64,000 nucleotides of DNA, from positions 93,850 through 157,849 of the forward strand of contig JAGFNK010000069.1 of the NCBI GenBank assembly GCA_025769875.1. Reading direction: 5' to 3'. Origin of the DNA: Russula earlei (taxonomy: Eukaryota; Basidiomycota; Agaricomycetes; Russulales; Russulaceae). The translations under genes and the position numbers were made by a program. Shown here piece after piece: positions 38,096 through 48,529 of the stretch. The notes under the pieces are model-generated. The model saw only the letters and a list, made by a program, of their open reading frames with translations, had not been told where the DNA came from and did no database searches. Numbering within the stretch: the first letter of the stretch is position 1; each line of letters begins with the position of its first letter.

Positions 38096-38976
38096 TGTTA
38101 CACCATTTTCCTTTTACGTTTACTTCCTACCTTTTGCTACGGACTGCTTGCTTGCGTACGTCCCTTTACTTACTGATCTTGTGATTTCTTACGTCTTGTG
38201 ATCCTTTCTGTGTTATCATGTGATCCATACACGTCCAGGTAACACTGGATTGCTGTTACTTTCCCTTTGTTTGGTTCTCTTTCCATTTATGTTCACTTCT
38301 TAGTTTCGACTGTGCAATGCTGCACACCTACTGTGCAGCACAGTTACTTGGTTCTGACTCATTCGTGGCCTCATTCCTATGACTCCTACTTATTATGACT
38401 CCTACTATACTAGTAGCACAGTCAAAGCGCAGCTATTGCTGCGCTTCTCCTGTATATATAAGCTCAGTACTTTGTGACCAAAGCCCTAAGCTTGGTCTCT
38501 TGTAGAATCCAACCTACTCTTGTCCAACATATTCGCCTGCAACCCACTTCACTCTCACAAACTTAACTCACAACCACCTCTCCATTTCATCAACTCTTAA
38601 CACACCATCCACCATCTACTCTTCGCCTTTCCCTTCCTTCCCTAAGAGTCTCTCTTCACTCTCCTGAGAAGAGCTCTCCTCCTTTAAGACCTACCTTCCT
38701 CTACTCTCTCTGCATTGTTCAAGGTCCCAACGGACTTGAACGCATATAGCTAGTGGAACCAGCCCTAGTCTATCCCATTACAAACTTACCCTAGCTTCTC
38801 AACGGACCGAGTCGTACTAGGAAGGGTCTATTGGCCATAACCTGTTTAGCATAAAACACTTCGACTGCTGCAGGGATCCTTACTCACTATACATGGGAAC
38901 CAGCCCGTTTCTTGAACACATCTCTATCATCGACTTGCTTTCTGCTTGTGAACTGACACGGCTAGTTACCGTGACA
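38096..38976 (+). repeat. 3' LTR of the gypsy element (881 bp)
   Basis: Near-identical to 29754-30634. The differences seen are all transitions (for example GCTGTGC to GCTGCGC, TCTGCG to TCTGCA, GACCGC to GACTGC). It is preceded by a G-rich tract and followed by the TTGGG duplication. Confidence 0.95.
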
Positions 38977-38981
38977 TTGGG

Positions 38982-40186
38982 TGTGAATGGATGCCTGTGG
39001 TCCATATGTGGTCCATGGTTTTTCTGGAAAAATCGGCATATCTTTGAGGAAGGGGACACAAATATGTTGATCGAAGCGTATGTGTTCCAACTGATCTAAA
39101 GATAAGATGACTTAATCATTTTTTAGATATCATCACGTCCTCAAATCACACTGGCTCGATGGCAAGCGCAATCGGCGGATCGATCGAATCTTATTTGTGC
39201 TAGTGCATCGAATGGTGCCGTATTACCAAAACAGGCATGAACGTCAGCAAGTCGGGCTCGATGGTCGGGACCTGGCGGCTGACAGGCGTCGGAAACTTTT
39301 CGCCCACGCCGAGAGCATATCACAAGATTCGATTTTGCAATTCGATGAGATCTGCTTTCACGTCGCTTCACAATCCCGGTCCGGCAAGTTTTACTCAATC
39401 GATCTGATGAAGTCGACTTGTGATTGCACAGATTATCCACGGATTAGATTCTGCAAACACATTGCAGCAATCTACATCCACTTTCCCCACCTCTGTCCTG
39501 AAGAGAGCACCCAAAAAGCTCCCACAGAGAATGCAAATAGATCCCCTGACCCACCATCCCCATCCACCAGGCCAAGGGAGAGCTTAGTATCTCTCTCACA
39601 GGAGATCATATTGTTATCACGCGATCTCGCATCTAGGCTTGAGGATACTAATCAATCAGCGGAGATCGTCAAGGCCGCCCGGGCCGCCAAATACAGTTTG
39701 GCAGCCGCAATTAATATAATTCAAGGTTTCAAGGTCTTACCCGATAAAGAGGTAATTGCGCCCAATCAGCATACGTGGACGGAGACAGCCGAGCGTATGG
39801 GTGTCAAATGGGGCCCAAAACAACGGACCAGTCTCCCCGACGCGCGGGGACTTACAGCGCAAAGCATCGGCGTCGCTAAGGGAAAGTGCCGCCATGTTCA
39901 TGATGATCCGTACACCGGGGGCAAACGGTCGGGCAAGCGCGCCAAGCCCGATGCAACATCTGCCGCCGCGAATGCGCGCACGCGTGCCCTCGGGGAACCG
40001 CCGTCTCAAACCCCCCTCCCTCGGAACCCCCCTCGGAACCCCCCTCGGAACCCCCCTCGGAACCCCCCTCCCTCAGATGCCACCGCCTCCCTTGCACCAT
40101 GTCCCTTCGGACTCGCACCGCCACCTATTCTAGCGGCCTCATCTTCTGCTGATCCTTACAATAGAAAATCTTTATTTGTATTGTAA
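38982..40186 (+). pseudogene. MULE transposase, C-terminal part with SWIM zinc finger
   Basis: Continues the transposase after the retrotransposon (EWMPVVHMWSMVF, in the frame interrupted at 29753). A short intron (about 39089-39126) leads to YHHVLKSHWLDGKR, and the SWIM zinc finger CDCTDYPRIRFCKHIAA lies at about 39423-39471. The tail is Ser/Pro-rich with a PPRNPPRNPPRNPP tandem (about 40020-40067) and stops at 40186. SWIM domains at this position are normal for MULE transposases. Confidence 0.85.
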
Positions 40187-40338
40187 TTTATTTTCAAGAT
40201 ACATAATAAATAAGTCATTAAATAAGTGATTTAGAAAATACTTTGGTGTCATTTACACGCGTGATTGAAGCCCCGATTATCTTGCCGACCCAATCACCTT
40301 TTATAGTAATTTTTGATCATCTAACCACCGCTAAAAGT

Positions 40339-40667
40339 ACGCAACTTCTCCTCTTCCCTCTCCTCCACCCTACCCTACTCTCCCTCTTCCTATGATCCCC
40401 CATTCTTCTGACTATGGCTCCATGCCATTACTGTAACTGATGGCTGTACTATGTAATTATATGGGTCCTGTTACCATACCATTGGTCAGAAAATATACAT
40501 GGAAGACAGCTATACCTGATATGGCCAGTGTGCCATACTCAACCATATGATGACAGGTGAAAACAGCCATTGATGGCAGTATGGTTTGCTTTCCACATGA
40601 CCTATAGTAATGTGATCATGTACAGAGGGTCAGCACATTGTGAAACCTCTGCACTTCAGACCACCTG
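40339..40667. other. Spacer right of the MULE
   Basis: No gene is seen. Repeated ATGGC/CCATAC-type segments (40420-40610) suggest a degraded short element, but its ends could not be defined. The last five bases (40663-40667) are the ACCTG duplication of the neighbouring solo LTR. Confidence 0.4.
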
Positions 40668-41599
40668 TGTTATGAACTGCTCCTCACCCCCTTAGCACCT
40701 TACCACCATGATGTCATACAACAATTACCTCTACCCTTGATGGAATGACCAAGTCATTGTCCTTACTCCAAAGCCTCATATAGGCACTCTCCAATACCCA
40801 GTTACCAACTCTGTAGCAGAGGGACATACTCCATGAACCCAACACAACAAAGAGTGCATCAGGAAAGAGCATCAGAGAGCTACAGGCCACTTCATCCCAC
40901 CAGGGCCACTATACCCACTGCTGCACAGCAGCACTCCTCCCCAAGTCCCAGCCACAGGGAACACATGAGTCATGAGTACCCCAGTTACAGGGCATGCTCA
41001 GGTCACAGGACCAAATACATCCAGGGTCACAAGACTTTGTCATTTGGTCAACAGAGGTGTCTGTTTACTGGTAAATGGGCTTAGGTTCAAACTCCACTCT
41101 ACATGTGAGTAGGAGATTGTTTGTTGAATGCACTGGTAGGAGGACAGTTGACCTGCCCTCAAGTATTAGTCAGATGGTCTGTGCACCATCACCTGTTATG
41201 TATATAAACCTGCCAATTGTCAATAACAGTCCTTAGACTGTCCATTTGTGATTCTCCCCCTGTACTCCATTGTGACTGCAGCTGTACCATCATTCCCTCC
41301 ATTCTTCTTCAAGACAGTAGAGTTTAATGACTAGTCTTGTTCCCCTGTGTACTCCTTTGTGACTGCACATTACAGATCCCCTGCCCAACCCCTTGTAGTC
41401 CAGTGCAACTGCAAGGTCTAGCAAACCCTGGCCTCTTCCTTGCTCCTCCAGGTCCTTGTCCCCATTCCAATTTGGCCCATCCTTTGGACCAAGCTTGTGC
41501 TTATTAGGTTCATCATTCTCAATGTCCAGCACATCTACCTAGCTTACACTGACTGCCCCTGCAGGCTGTAGTATCGGCCAAGCAGTGAGTACTCAACAA
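40668..41599 (+). repeat. Solo LTR (family B), TSD ACCTG
   Basis: The 932 bp run from TGTTATGAACTGC to GAGTACTCAACA, flanked by ACCTG at 40663-40667 and 41600-41604. Internal TATGTATATAAACC and AGACTGTCCATTTGTGA motifs show it is related to family A. No coding exon. Confidence 0.85.
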
Positions 41600-41604
41600 C
41601 CTGT

Positions 41605-41941
41605 CTGGTTCCCACAAAAGCAGTGAACAGATGTGTTTTGACTTGGCCACCCTCCATCAGTGTCATCAGTTGCACAGACTGGAGATGAATCAGACACAAG
41701 TTGACCTGGTGATGATTTGGTGTACTGGCTCCACACTGGCATTGTTCCTATTGTTTTGCCTGCCCAGCTAGTCTTAGGGCTGTTCACCATACCATATTAT
41801 GGGTACAGCTGTATATTTGATGGGTCCAAACAGGTCTACCTGTCCTGACCCCGTACTGTATATCAACTTACTGTGAACTCAAACAGGACAGTATGGGGGA
41901 TTGAACAGCCATATTATGGGTGATGGGTCATATATTAGGAA
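41605..41941. other. Spacer between solo LTR and hAT relic
   Basis: No supported gene. Short inverted segments around CATATTATGGGT (41795 and 41910) may be the decayed terminal part of a transposon. Confidence 0.35.
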
Positions 41942-42298
41942 CTAAACTACTGATACGACATGTTCTTGTTGCAAGTGCAATTTCTTTTTGACTAGTATAA
42001 GGGTCCTGATGGTCTTCACCTTCAAGCTAGTGCAATGGAGAGAGATTGTGTCTTGGCCACCAGAGAAAACCCTCTCTACAGCCACTGCAGAAGCTGAAGA
42101 GGACAGTGAGCTGTGAACAAACTCACACCTCATGCCTGCCTTTGTTATATTTTCTCCAAAGAGGCCATGGATGTGAGTCTGATTCATCAGATGCTTGCTC
42201 AGCTTCAATGATTTCCTGCATCTGTGCAGCATTCTGGGTTCGTGGATTTTGCACTGAGGAGCCTTTAGCATGCATGGAAGAGAACAGAGAGGAAACAA
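41942..42298 (-). pseudogene. hAT transposase remnant (C-terminal dimerisation region)
   Basis: The minus-strand frame contains SASAVAVERVFSGGQDTISL and TIRTLILVKKKLHL, the signature of the hAT C-terminal dimerisation domain (S-x-x-x-E-R-x-F-S). The catalytic upstream portion is missing, so this is a fragment. Confidence 0.8.
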
Positions 42299-42479
42299 GG
42301 GTAGATGTATTCTGAGAGGATTGGGTATGGATGTGTGTGATCATGGCATTGAGGTGACATGTGAAATGAAACTAAACTTTGAAAGGGTATGGTAGGTGGT
42401 AGCAATGAGTGGGCACTAGTCAGCGTGGCCGAAATGCCATGCAGGGGTGGTTGGTCAGCTCTTGAGCATTGGGGGCTTT

Positions 42480-42800
42480 TGCCTGACTGATGAGGCAGTG
42501 GTGGGTGGGTGTGTGGGTGTGGGTGCAGGTGAGCGTGCAGGTGCGTGGTAGCATTGTTGGAGGAGTGGGTGGGTACATCAGAGGCAAGAGGCAGAGGGTG
42601 TGGAGGCATTTGCGTGTGATGTGGTGGTGGGAGAAAGGAGGGTGTTTGGCACACATGTTGGGCATTCAGTGGTAACATCGTCGGAGGTGGAGGAGAGGGA
42701 GTGTGCATTGAAGGTGAGAGGTGGAGGGCATGGTGTGCTTGCGTGTGTGTCGTGGTGGTGGGAGAGAGGGAGTTGTGCATGCCTGTCGTTCGAACTTTGC
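42480..42800. repeat. Degenerate tandem repeat, about 123-bp units
   Basis: GGTAGCATTGTTGGAGG at about 42546 and GGTAACATCGTCGGAGG at about 42671 begin two imperfect units. Each runs through a GAGG-rich part, GCGTGTG and GTGGTGGTGGGAGA. Open frames here (His/Pro/Thr-rich on the minus strand) are products of this G/T-rich composition. Confidence 0.65.
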
Positions 42801-42828
42801 AGATGTCTGGACACGTTCTGATTTGCAC

Positions 42829-43864
42829 CTACAGGAGGCTGCCAATTATTCTCTGGTAGTGCATTATTTCTGAAGGCATTGCCTGACCAGTATGCTTAAC
42901 CAGGTATATTTCCATGCCTGACAGAAGTGGGGTGTGGACCAGATTGGAATCTGCCATCCCGAAGTGATTAACAATCTCCAAGATGTACCTAGATTGGTCA
43001 ATATCTAGTACTTTAGCCAAGCAATCACGCGTTACATGGATCCCTAAGATAGGACTCAATTTTGCCTAGATCAGTCATCTCATAGTGTGTAGATAGTGAT
43101 TGTTTGATGTCAGTGATATGCACATGTGAGTCACTTAAGATTGTGATATCATCAACATAGAGGATGATAATGATAGTGGATCCCCCTGCATCTGTTGAAC
43201 CAGAACCCGAATGGATCAAAGAAGGTGAAGACCTTCATACAAGGTTCAAGATCCGATTAGAGATGTTACATGTTAGACAGAACTTTAGCATATGCGCTTA
43301 TGGCAATAGGGTTACGCATACTATGCTATCTATCACAAGATGCAGCCTTACGCTGTGTCTAGAACGTTTCCACATCACATGTCACTGTATGCATGATATA
43401 GTGGACACCTGTAGTCACCTCTTTTGGACTTAGGAACAGCCCTGGGTCATAGAGGTATAAATACCATACATGTAGACAAGTATACATATTGCTCTACACC
43501 CCAATATCACTTGAGCACTTAGCACAACCTCTAAGGTGGGTTGCTTGGCCTGTTAGCTGCACTCTATGCTGTGCAACAGCATCTTGGCAATGATAGGTGC
43601 TGGCATCAGAATGTGTGTGTGTGAAGCTGAGCTCAATGAGAACCCCATGAAACTGCAGGTTCCATGCATGCAAGGCTTGTTTGAGACTGTAGATTGCCTT
43701 CTTCAGGTGGCAAACTTGGTGTGATGTCTCCAGAACAGTGAACCCTTGTGGTTGCTCCATGTAAATCTCTTTGTCCAGTAGCCCATTCAGGAATGCCTGA
43801 CTTGATGTCCATCTGATGGATCTCTCAATCCTCTAGAATGGCCAATGCTAACAAGAGTCACAAA
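42829..43864 (-). pseudogene. Ty1/copia reverse transcriptase fragment (copy 3)
   Basis: Minus-strand RT pieces: MEQPQGFTVLETSHQVCHLK with KQALHAWNLQFHGVL (about 43760-43579), then, beyond an inserted solo LTR, TIIIILYVDDITILSDS (about 43175-43120) and DIDQSRYILEIVNHFGMADS (about 43000-42940). The catalytic YVDD is kept, but frames change within the piece and both ends are truncated. Confidence 0.85.
43193..43578 (+). repeat. Solo LTR (family F), TSD GCATC
   Basis: The 386 bp run from TGTTGAACCAGAACCC to CTGTGCAACA, flanked by GCATC at 43188-43192 and 43579-43583. It splits the RT codons of the copia fragment exactly. A GGTATAAATACC motif at about 43453 marks the plus orientation. Confidence 0.88.
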
Positions 43865-44743
43865 TGTTGAGATCAGCACTGGCCTGAGCCCCAGGTGCAT
43901 TGTGATGCAATCACAACTCTGATGTGTTGACACGTTGGATCACCTGGACCAGGCATTACTGGCTTCAGCTCATACACTGCAGCACACATTAGAGACACTG
44001 ATCAGATGATTTTGGACAATTGGTAGCTAGATACCACTGATCCTTGGACATACTTAGTGATCCATAATGGTAGTCAGCTGCACTGCACTTGGTGGTGGTC
44101 TGAGGTACTTAAGAATGCCACAAAGCATGTAGATCACTTCAGTTTTGTATCAACCAAACTGAAGTGAGTACTTAGTCTATGATAATTATCACTCTGTGCT
44201 GATAACACTGTAGCTATTGTCTGATAGGTACATATTTAACTTCAGTTTTGTATCAACCAAACTGAACTATTGTCTGATAGATCAGCCTGTGATCTTATCA
44301 TCTGCTGCTATCTAATCACACACACTGTGCATCTTCAACAGGTTATGGGCCCTGCCCATATCTAAAGTCCAAAGAGATCACCACAATCACCACACACATT
44401 TATTCCTATATCATCTCCCTTTTCCCACAAACCTCTGTTATCAGACAACATCTTACTCCCGCAGTTTCTGGAGCCAAAGGATTGACACATGTGCAGATAC
44501 ATCACATGTCAAGAATACTGATTTGATCTCTAAATTAATCTGGCTATGTTTGCTTCACTGGTCTGGATTGGCAATTCACCATATTACCTTACATTTTCAA
44601 ATAACATTCCCCTCTATCTTTATGCAACCCACCAGGATCTCAATGGAGATCTTGGGTGCAGCTAATTGGCCACTTTGGTCAAAGTGCTTTGAAGCTATCA
44701 TGAAAATGAATGGCTTCAATTGTCACTTAATTAACACCAAACC
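43865..44743 (+). pseudogene. 5' LTR (family E), primer site and gag start of a truncated copia element
   Basis: LTR 43865-44340 (TGTTGAGATCAGC..ATCTTCAACA) is followed at once by GGTTATGGGCCC, a typical copia primer-binding site. A short leader and the first gag codons follow (MEILGAANWPLWSKCFEAIM, about 44644-44703). It is cut at 44744 by an LTR of the same family in the opposite orientation. Confidence 0.8.
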
Positions 44744-45224
44744 TGTTGAAGATGTGCAGTGTATGTGATTAGATAGCAGCAGATGATAAGATCGCAGGCA
44801 GATCTATCAGACAATAGTTCAGTTTAGTTGATACAAAACTTATATTGAATATGTACCTATCAGACAATAGCTACAATGTGTTATCAGTACAGAGTGATAA
44901 GACATCATAGACTAAGTACTCACTTCAGTTTAGTTGATACAAAACTGAAGTGATCTACATGCTTTGTGGCATTCTTAAGTACCTCAGACCACCACCAAGT
45001 GCAGTGCAGCTAACTACCATTATGGATCACTAAGTATGTCTGAGGATCAGTGGTAACTAGCTACTGATTGTCTGAAATCATCCAATCAGTGTTTCTAACG
45101 TGTGCTGCAGCATATGAGCTGAAGTTGGTAATGCCCAGTCCAGGGTGATCCAATGCGTCAACACATCAGAGCTGTGATTGCATCACAACTGCACCTGGGG
45201 CTCAGGTCAGTGCTGATCTCAACA
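44744..45224 (-). repeat. 3' LTR (family E) of copia copy 2
   Basis: The 481 bp are the reverse complement of the LTR at 43865-44340 with many small differences. On the minus strand it begins TGTTGAGATCAGC directly after a GGGGGAA purine tract and ends TCTTCAACA. With 43865-44340 it forms a large inverted pair. Confidence 0.85.
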
Positions 45225-47356
45225 TTCCCCCATGATTAGGACAGTCGGTAGATCAGATCAAAGGAGACCTAAACCATTGATGAAGGTCCGAAGCAACACA
45301 TGAGCAAGTGGCTTGGTGAGACCATCAGCAAGCATCTCTCCTGTAGGTGTACAGATCAGTGTGATCAGTCCATCTTCAATATATTGGTGAATGGTGTGAT
45401 GCTTGATAGGGATATGTTTTGATTGTCTTCTGGTGACTGGATTGAGTGCGAGATCAACTGCACCTTTGTTATCACCATGAACTGGAATTGGATCAGAGAT
45501 CTGGTAGCCAATCTCAGAGAAGAAGCTCTGTTACTATGTGGCTTGATTAGCTGCATCAGCTAATGCCATATATTTGGCTTGAGTGGTACTTTGGGCAACA
45601 GTCTTCTGTTTGCACGATGACCAAGAGATTGCAGCACTGGATAGTAGGAAGACATAGCCTGAGGTGGAACAAAAGTCATCTGCATTGTCTCCAAGGCTAG
45701 AGTTGGAGTACCCATGTGTTGTGAGATGCAACCACAGATAGAGGGACCTTAGAGGAGGTGCTTAGTCATTGCCACCCTCTTGGGTCTGACTTGTGGGTTC
45801 AACACTATGTGACCCAACCTGGGGACCTCAGAGGAGGGGGTTGACATGCACTCACATGATTCCCTATATCCTGGTGCAATTAAGAAAATGGCCAGACTGG
45901 GGATTGAACCCAGGACCTCCCGGATATATACCAGGTGCTCTAACCACTGAGCTACCTAGCCTTGGGTACAGTGAAATGGATTAATCTATATGACAGATTG
46001 TATATCCAACACCATGTATTCTGTTATCATGTGTGCCATCATAATGCAGCTTTAGATCTAAAGTGCTGTTAAGATAAGATAGCACATATTTAGCAAGGTG
46101 TAGATGTTGCAATGAGGGATTAGATGAGTATTGAGTGAGTCAAGAGACTGCAAATGATATGTCTGGTCTTGTCCCAATCTGTACATAGAGAAGGCTGCCA
46201 ATAATACACTGAAAGTGTCTTATTTTGTCAGGTGTTGCCTTTCCAGAGTGCTTGACCAAGTGGACTTCTGCCCTGAAGGGCAGTGGAGTGCGGACTGGAT
46301 TGGAATCTGCCATCCTGAAGTGATTGACAATCTCTGAGATGTATCTAGATTGATCAATGTCTAGCCACTTAGCTGAGCGATTGCATGTAATGTGAACCCC
46401 AAGATAGGACTCAATTTCACCTAGATCAGTCATCTTGTAGTGTGTGGACAATGATCTCTTAATATCTGCAATCAGTGGGAGTGAATCGCCTAAGATGGTG
46501 ACATCATCGACATAGAGGATAATGATTATGGTTCCCCTCACATCTTGGTGATGATAAACTCCAGTGTCTGAGTGTGTGCGTGTGAAGCCAAGTCCAGTGA
46601 GCACTCCATGGAACTGCAAGTTCCATGCATGCAAGGCTTGTTTGAGGCCATAGAGAGCCTTCTTTAAGTGACAGACTTTGTCTTCTTGGTTCAGAGTGAT
46701 GAAACCTTGAGGTTGCTCCATGCAGATCTCTTCCTCCAGTGTGCCATTGAGGAATGAAATCTGGCAACTGGTGAGAAGGTTTCATCATAATCAATTCCCT
46801 CTACTTGGGTGAACCCCTTTGCGACTAAATGCACATGAAATCTGCCATCAGATTTGTGTGCAAACACCCATCTTGATCTGATGGCCTTATGGCCTGGCAG
46901 CAGATCAACAAGGTCCCAGGTACCATTCTTAGTGAGTGTGTTGATCTTGTATTGACATGTGGGTCTCCATTCATTGGCAGATTCTGATGACATGGCTTCC
47001 CAAAATGTAGCTGGAGTGATTGCTTCTGCTGTTGCTAATAGTGCTGTATGTGATAGGTGCCTCCCCACATCTGCATTAGTAGCAACAAATCTAGGATTAG
47101 GATGCAGATTAGACCGAAGACGTCTAGTTGAGGGTGGACACAGTGGACCAAAGGATGGTCCCAGCAGTGCCAAGTGAGGCTGGTGCAGACGAACTTTGCA
47201 CACAGGTTGCATGCAGCATGGCAGAGTGTGCAGGACAGGCTGAGTGGAAGGGGTATGATAAAGTGAGTTTGGTGTATTGGGATTTAGTGGGGTTCCTGGA
47301 GGTGCGGGACTAGGCATGCATGCTTCTGGTTGATAGGGATAAGGGACAGTGAGTAT
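45225..47356 (-). pseudogene. Ty1/copia pol remnant (copy 2: RT and RNase H)
   Basis: Read on the minus strand from about 47317: a Pro-rich linker, then ATFWEAMSSESANEW, GHKAIRSRWVFAHKSDG and VEGIDYDETFSPVARF. A deletion and frame change follow near 46765. The RT core (KQALHAWNLQFHGVL, YVDDVTILGDS, DIDQSRYISEIVNHF) runs to about 46140. A tRNA-like insertion (about 45732-46000) precedes the RNase H part (STSGYVFLLSSAAISWSS, about 45731-45534), which continues to the LTR at 45224. Protease, integrase and the 5' LTR are missing; the left part is replaced by an LTR of another family at 47357. Confidence 0.88.
45889..45961 (-). ncRNA. tRNA-like sequence, probable head of a SINE
   Basis: 73 nt that fold as a full cloverleaf on the minus strand. 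Acceptor GGCTAGG pairs with TCTGGCC, the D arm is GCTC..GAGC, the anticodon arm CCTGG-TATATAT-CCGGG, and the T arm CTGGG-TTCAATC-CCCAG, with discriminator A. Box A (TAGCTCAGTGG) and box B (GGTTCAATCCC) are close to consensus. The anticodon position would read TAT, but position 33 is A instead of the near-invariant T, and the sequence sits inside copia RNase H/RT coding sequence. A tRNA-derived SINE (about 45732-46000) is more likely than a working tRNA gene. Confidence 0.55.
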
Positions 47357-48192
47357 TGTTGTGAACTAAGGCCAGGCCTTGGCCATATATCGTCCTGTTA
47401 ATGACTCAACAAAGCCCTTTTCACTTTGTACCCACTATCCACTTCTGTTCCTAATCAACTGCCCTCCTAACAAAGCATACATTGCAAAGGACCCTGGTTT
47501 CCAATCTCTCTGACTTGCTAAAGCACCCTCCTTCCTATCAGAGTAACTCACCACGTGCTGGCCACATGACCATTCAGCCACTTGCTACTGAAACACTGGA
47601 AGGACTCCTAGACCTCTTGGACAATCTACATGATGTCATGAAGCGCCACTGACATCATAGCTGACTGAGTAACTCCACCATGACATCATATGCTCACCAA
47701 GCACTCCACAATGATGTCATTATGATATCATTGCCCCATTGTCTCCCTAATTGTCCTGAGTCACCCACAGGTCTGACACAATGTGTTTATGCCCTTAGAA
47801 TCTGATTGGAGCAGTCCAAAGAGTCTGAGTTAATTTCTGTAGTTCATACTCAGACTTGTAACTAGTATATAAGCCCCAATGTAGCATGGCAGTTGTCAGA
47901 CTGTCCATTTGTGATACTCTCATCCTCCTGGGTACTCCCCCGTGACCACTCAGTTTAAAGTCTACTCTCATCTTCAAGGTACTCTTCAATGACCACCTTG
48001 TTTAAAGCCCCTCACTACACTGGCCTCTAGCCTTTGCCTTTGTCTCTTGCAACACATACCAGTTCCCATCTGGTACCTCCTTGTTGTTTGGCTCATCCTC
48101 CTGTTCAACACTGTTTACGCCACATACTGTCTGTTATGACCCTTGCCCACCTGCTCCTGAGTCCTTAGTGATCAGCAGTACGTGTCTTGACA
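47357..48192 (+). repeat. LTR of family A at the junction of two copia remnants
   Basis: The 836 bp run from TGTTGTGAACTAAGG to GTACGTGTCTTGACA, matching the solo LTR at 36003-36830. The flanks do not show a target duplication (AGTAT on the left, ACTGG on the right), and copia copy 2 (minus) and copia copy 1 (plus) abut it. An ectopic-recombination junction is therefore likely. Confidence 0.85.
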
Positions 48193-48529
48193 ACTGGATG
48201 ATTAACTCTGGAGCAACCCATCACATTAGTCTGCTCCAGACCAACTTTGTCACCTATGCTCTGGCCTCTGGGTCAGTCAATCTTGGAGGTCATGCAATCA
48301 TCAAGCAGATCAGGACCAGATCAGTGTCCATCCTGCCACCCAGAGGAAATGGAGATATTCAATTGACCCTCACAGATGTTATGCATGTTCTGGAGGCCAA
48401 CATGCATTACTTCTCAGTCAGTGCACTGCTCCGGAAGGGGGGACATATCACATTTACTCAAAAGGGGTGTCAAATCTACATCAAAGATTGGAAAATTGCA
48501 CAAGGATACCTGGAGCACAATCTATTCTA

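Larger units (their letters stand above)
29754..38976 (+). mobile_element. Ty3/gypsy chromovirus with both LTRs and TSD TTGGG
   Basis: A 9.2-kb element inserted in the MULE transposase. Both LTRs are 881 bp (TGTTACACC..GTGACA) and differ by only about four transitions by eye, so the insertion is recent. The 5-bp duplication TTGGG lies at 29749-29753 and 38977-38981. Order: LTR, gag with CCHC knuckle, pol (protease, RT, RNase H, integrase), chromodomain, a solo LTR of another family (36003-36830), an additional ORF with CCHC knuckle, a purine tract (about 38084-38095), LTR. The bases after the 5' LTR (TCAGACCAAGC) do not show the usual TGG primer site, so the primer is unclear. Integrase frameshifts make this copy defective. 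Confidence 0.95.
28198..40338 (+). mobile_element. Mutator-like (MULE) DNA transposon, split by a nested retrotransposon
   Basis: Terminal inverted repeats of about 90 bp: ACTTTTAGCGGTGG at 28198 and its reverse complement ending at 40338. The match continues through TGATCAA, ATAAAAGG, GGTCGGCAAGA and TTCAATCACGC. Without the retrotransposon the element is about 2.9 kb. Its transposase is in two parts on either side of the gypsy insertion, and the reading resumes correctly across the TTGGG target duplication. I did not find a convincing 8-11 bp target-site duplication outside the TIRs. Confidence 0.85.

Noticed and set aside
42265..42828. 187-codon His/Pro/Thr-rich minus-strand frame
   Set aside because: It is a translation of a degenerate 123-bp tandem repeat between transposon fragments.
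45889..45961. Functional tRNA-Ile(TAT) gene
   Set aside because: The near-invariant T33 is replaced by A and the locus is inside a copia remnant, so it was recorded as a tRNA-like SINE head instead.
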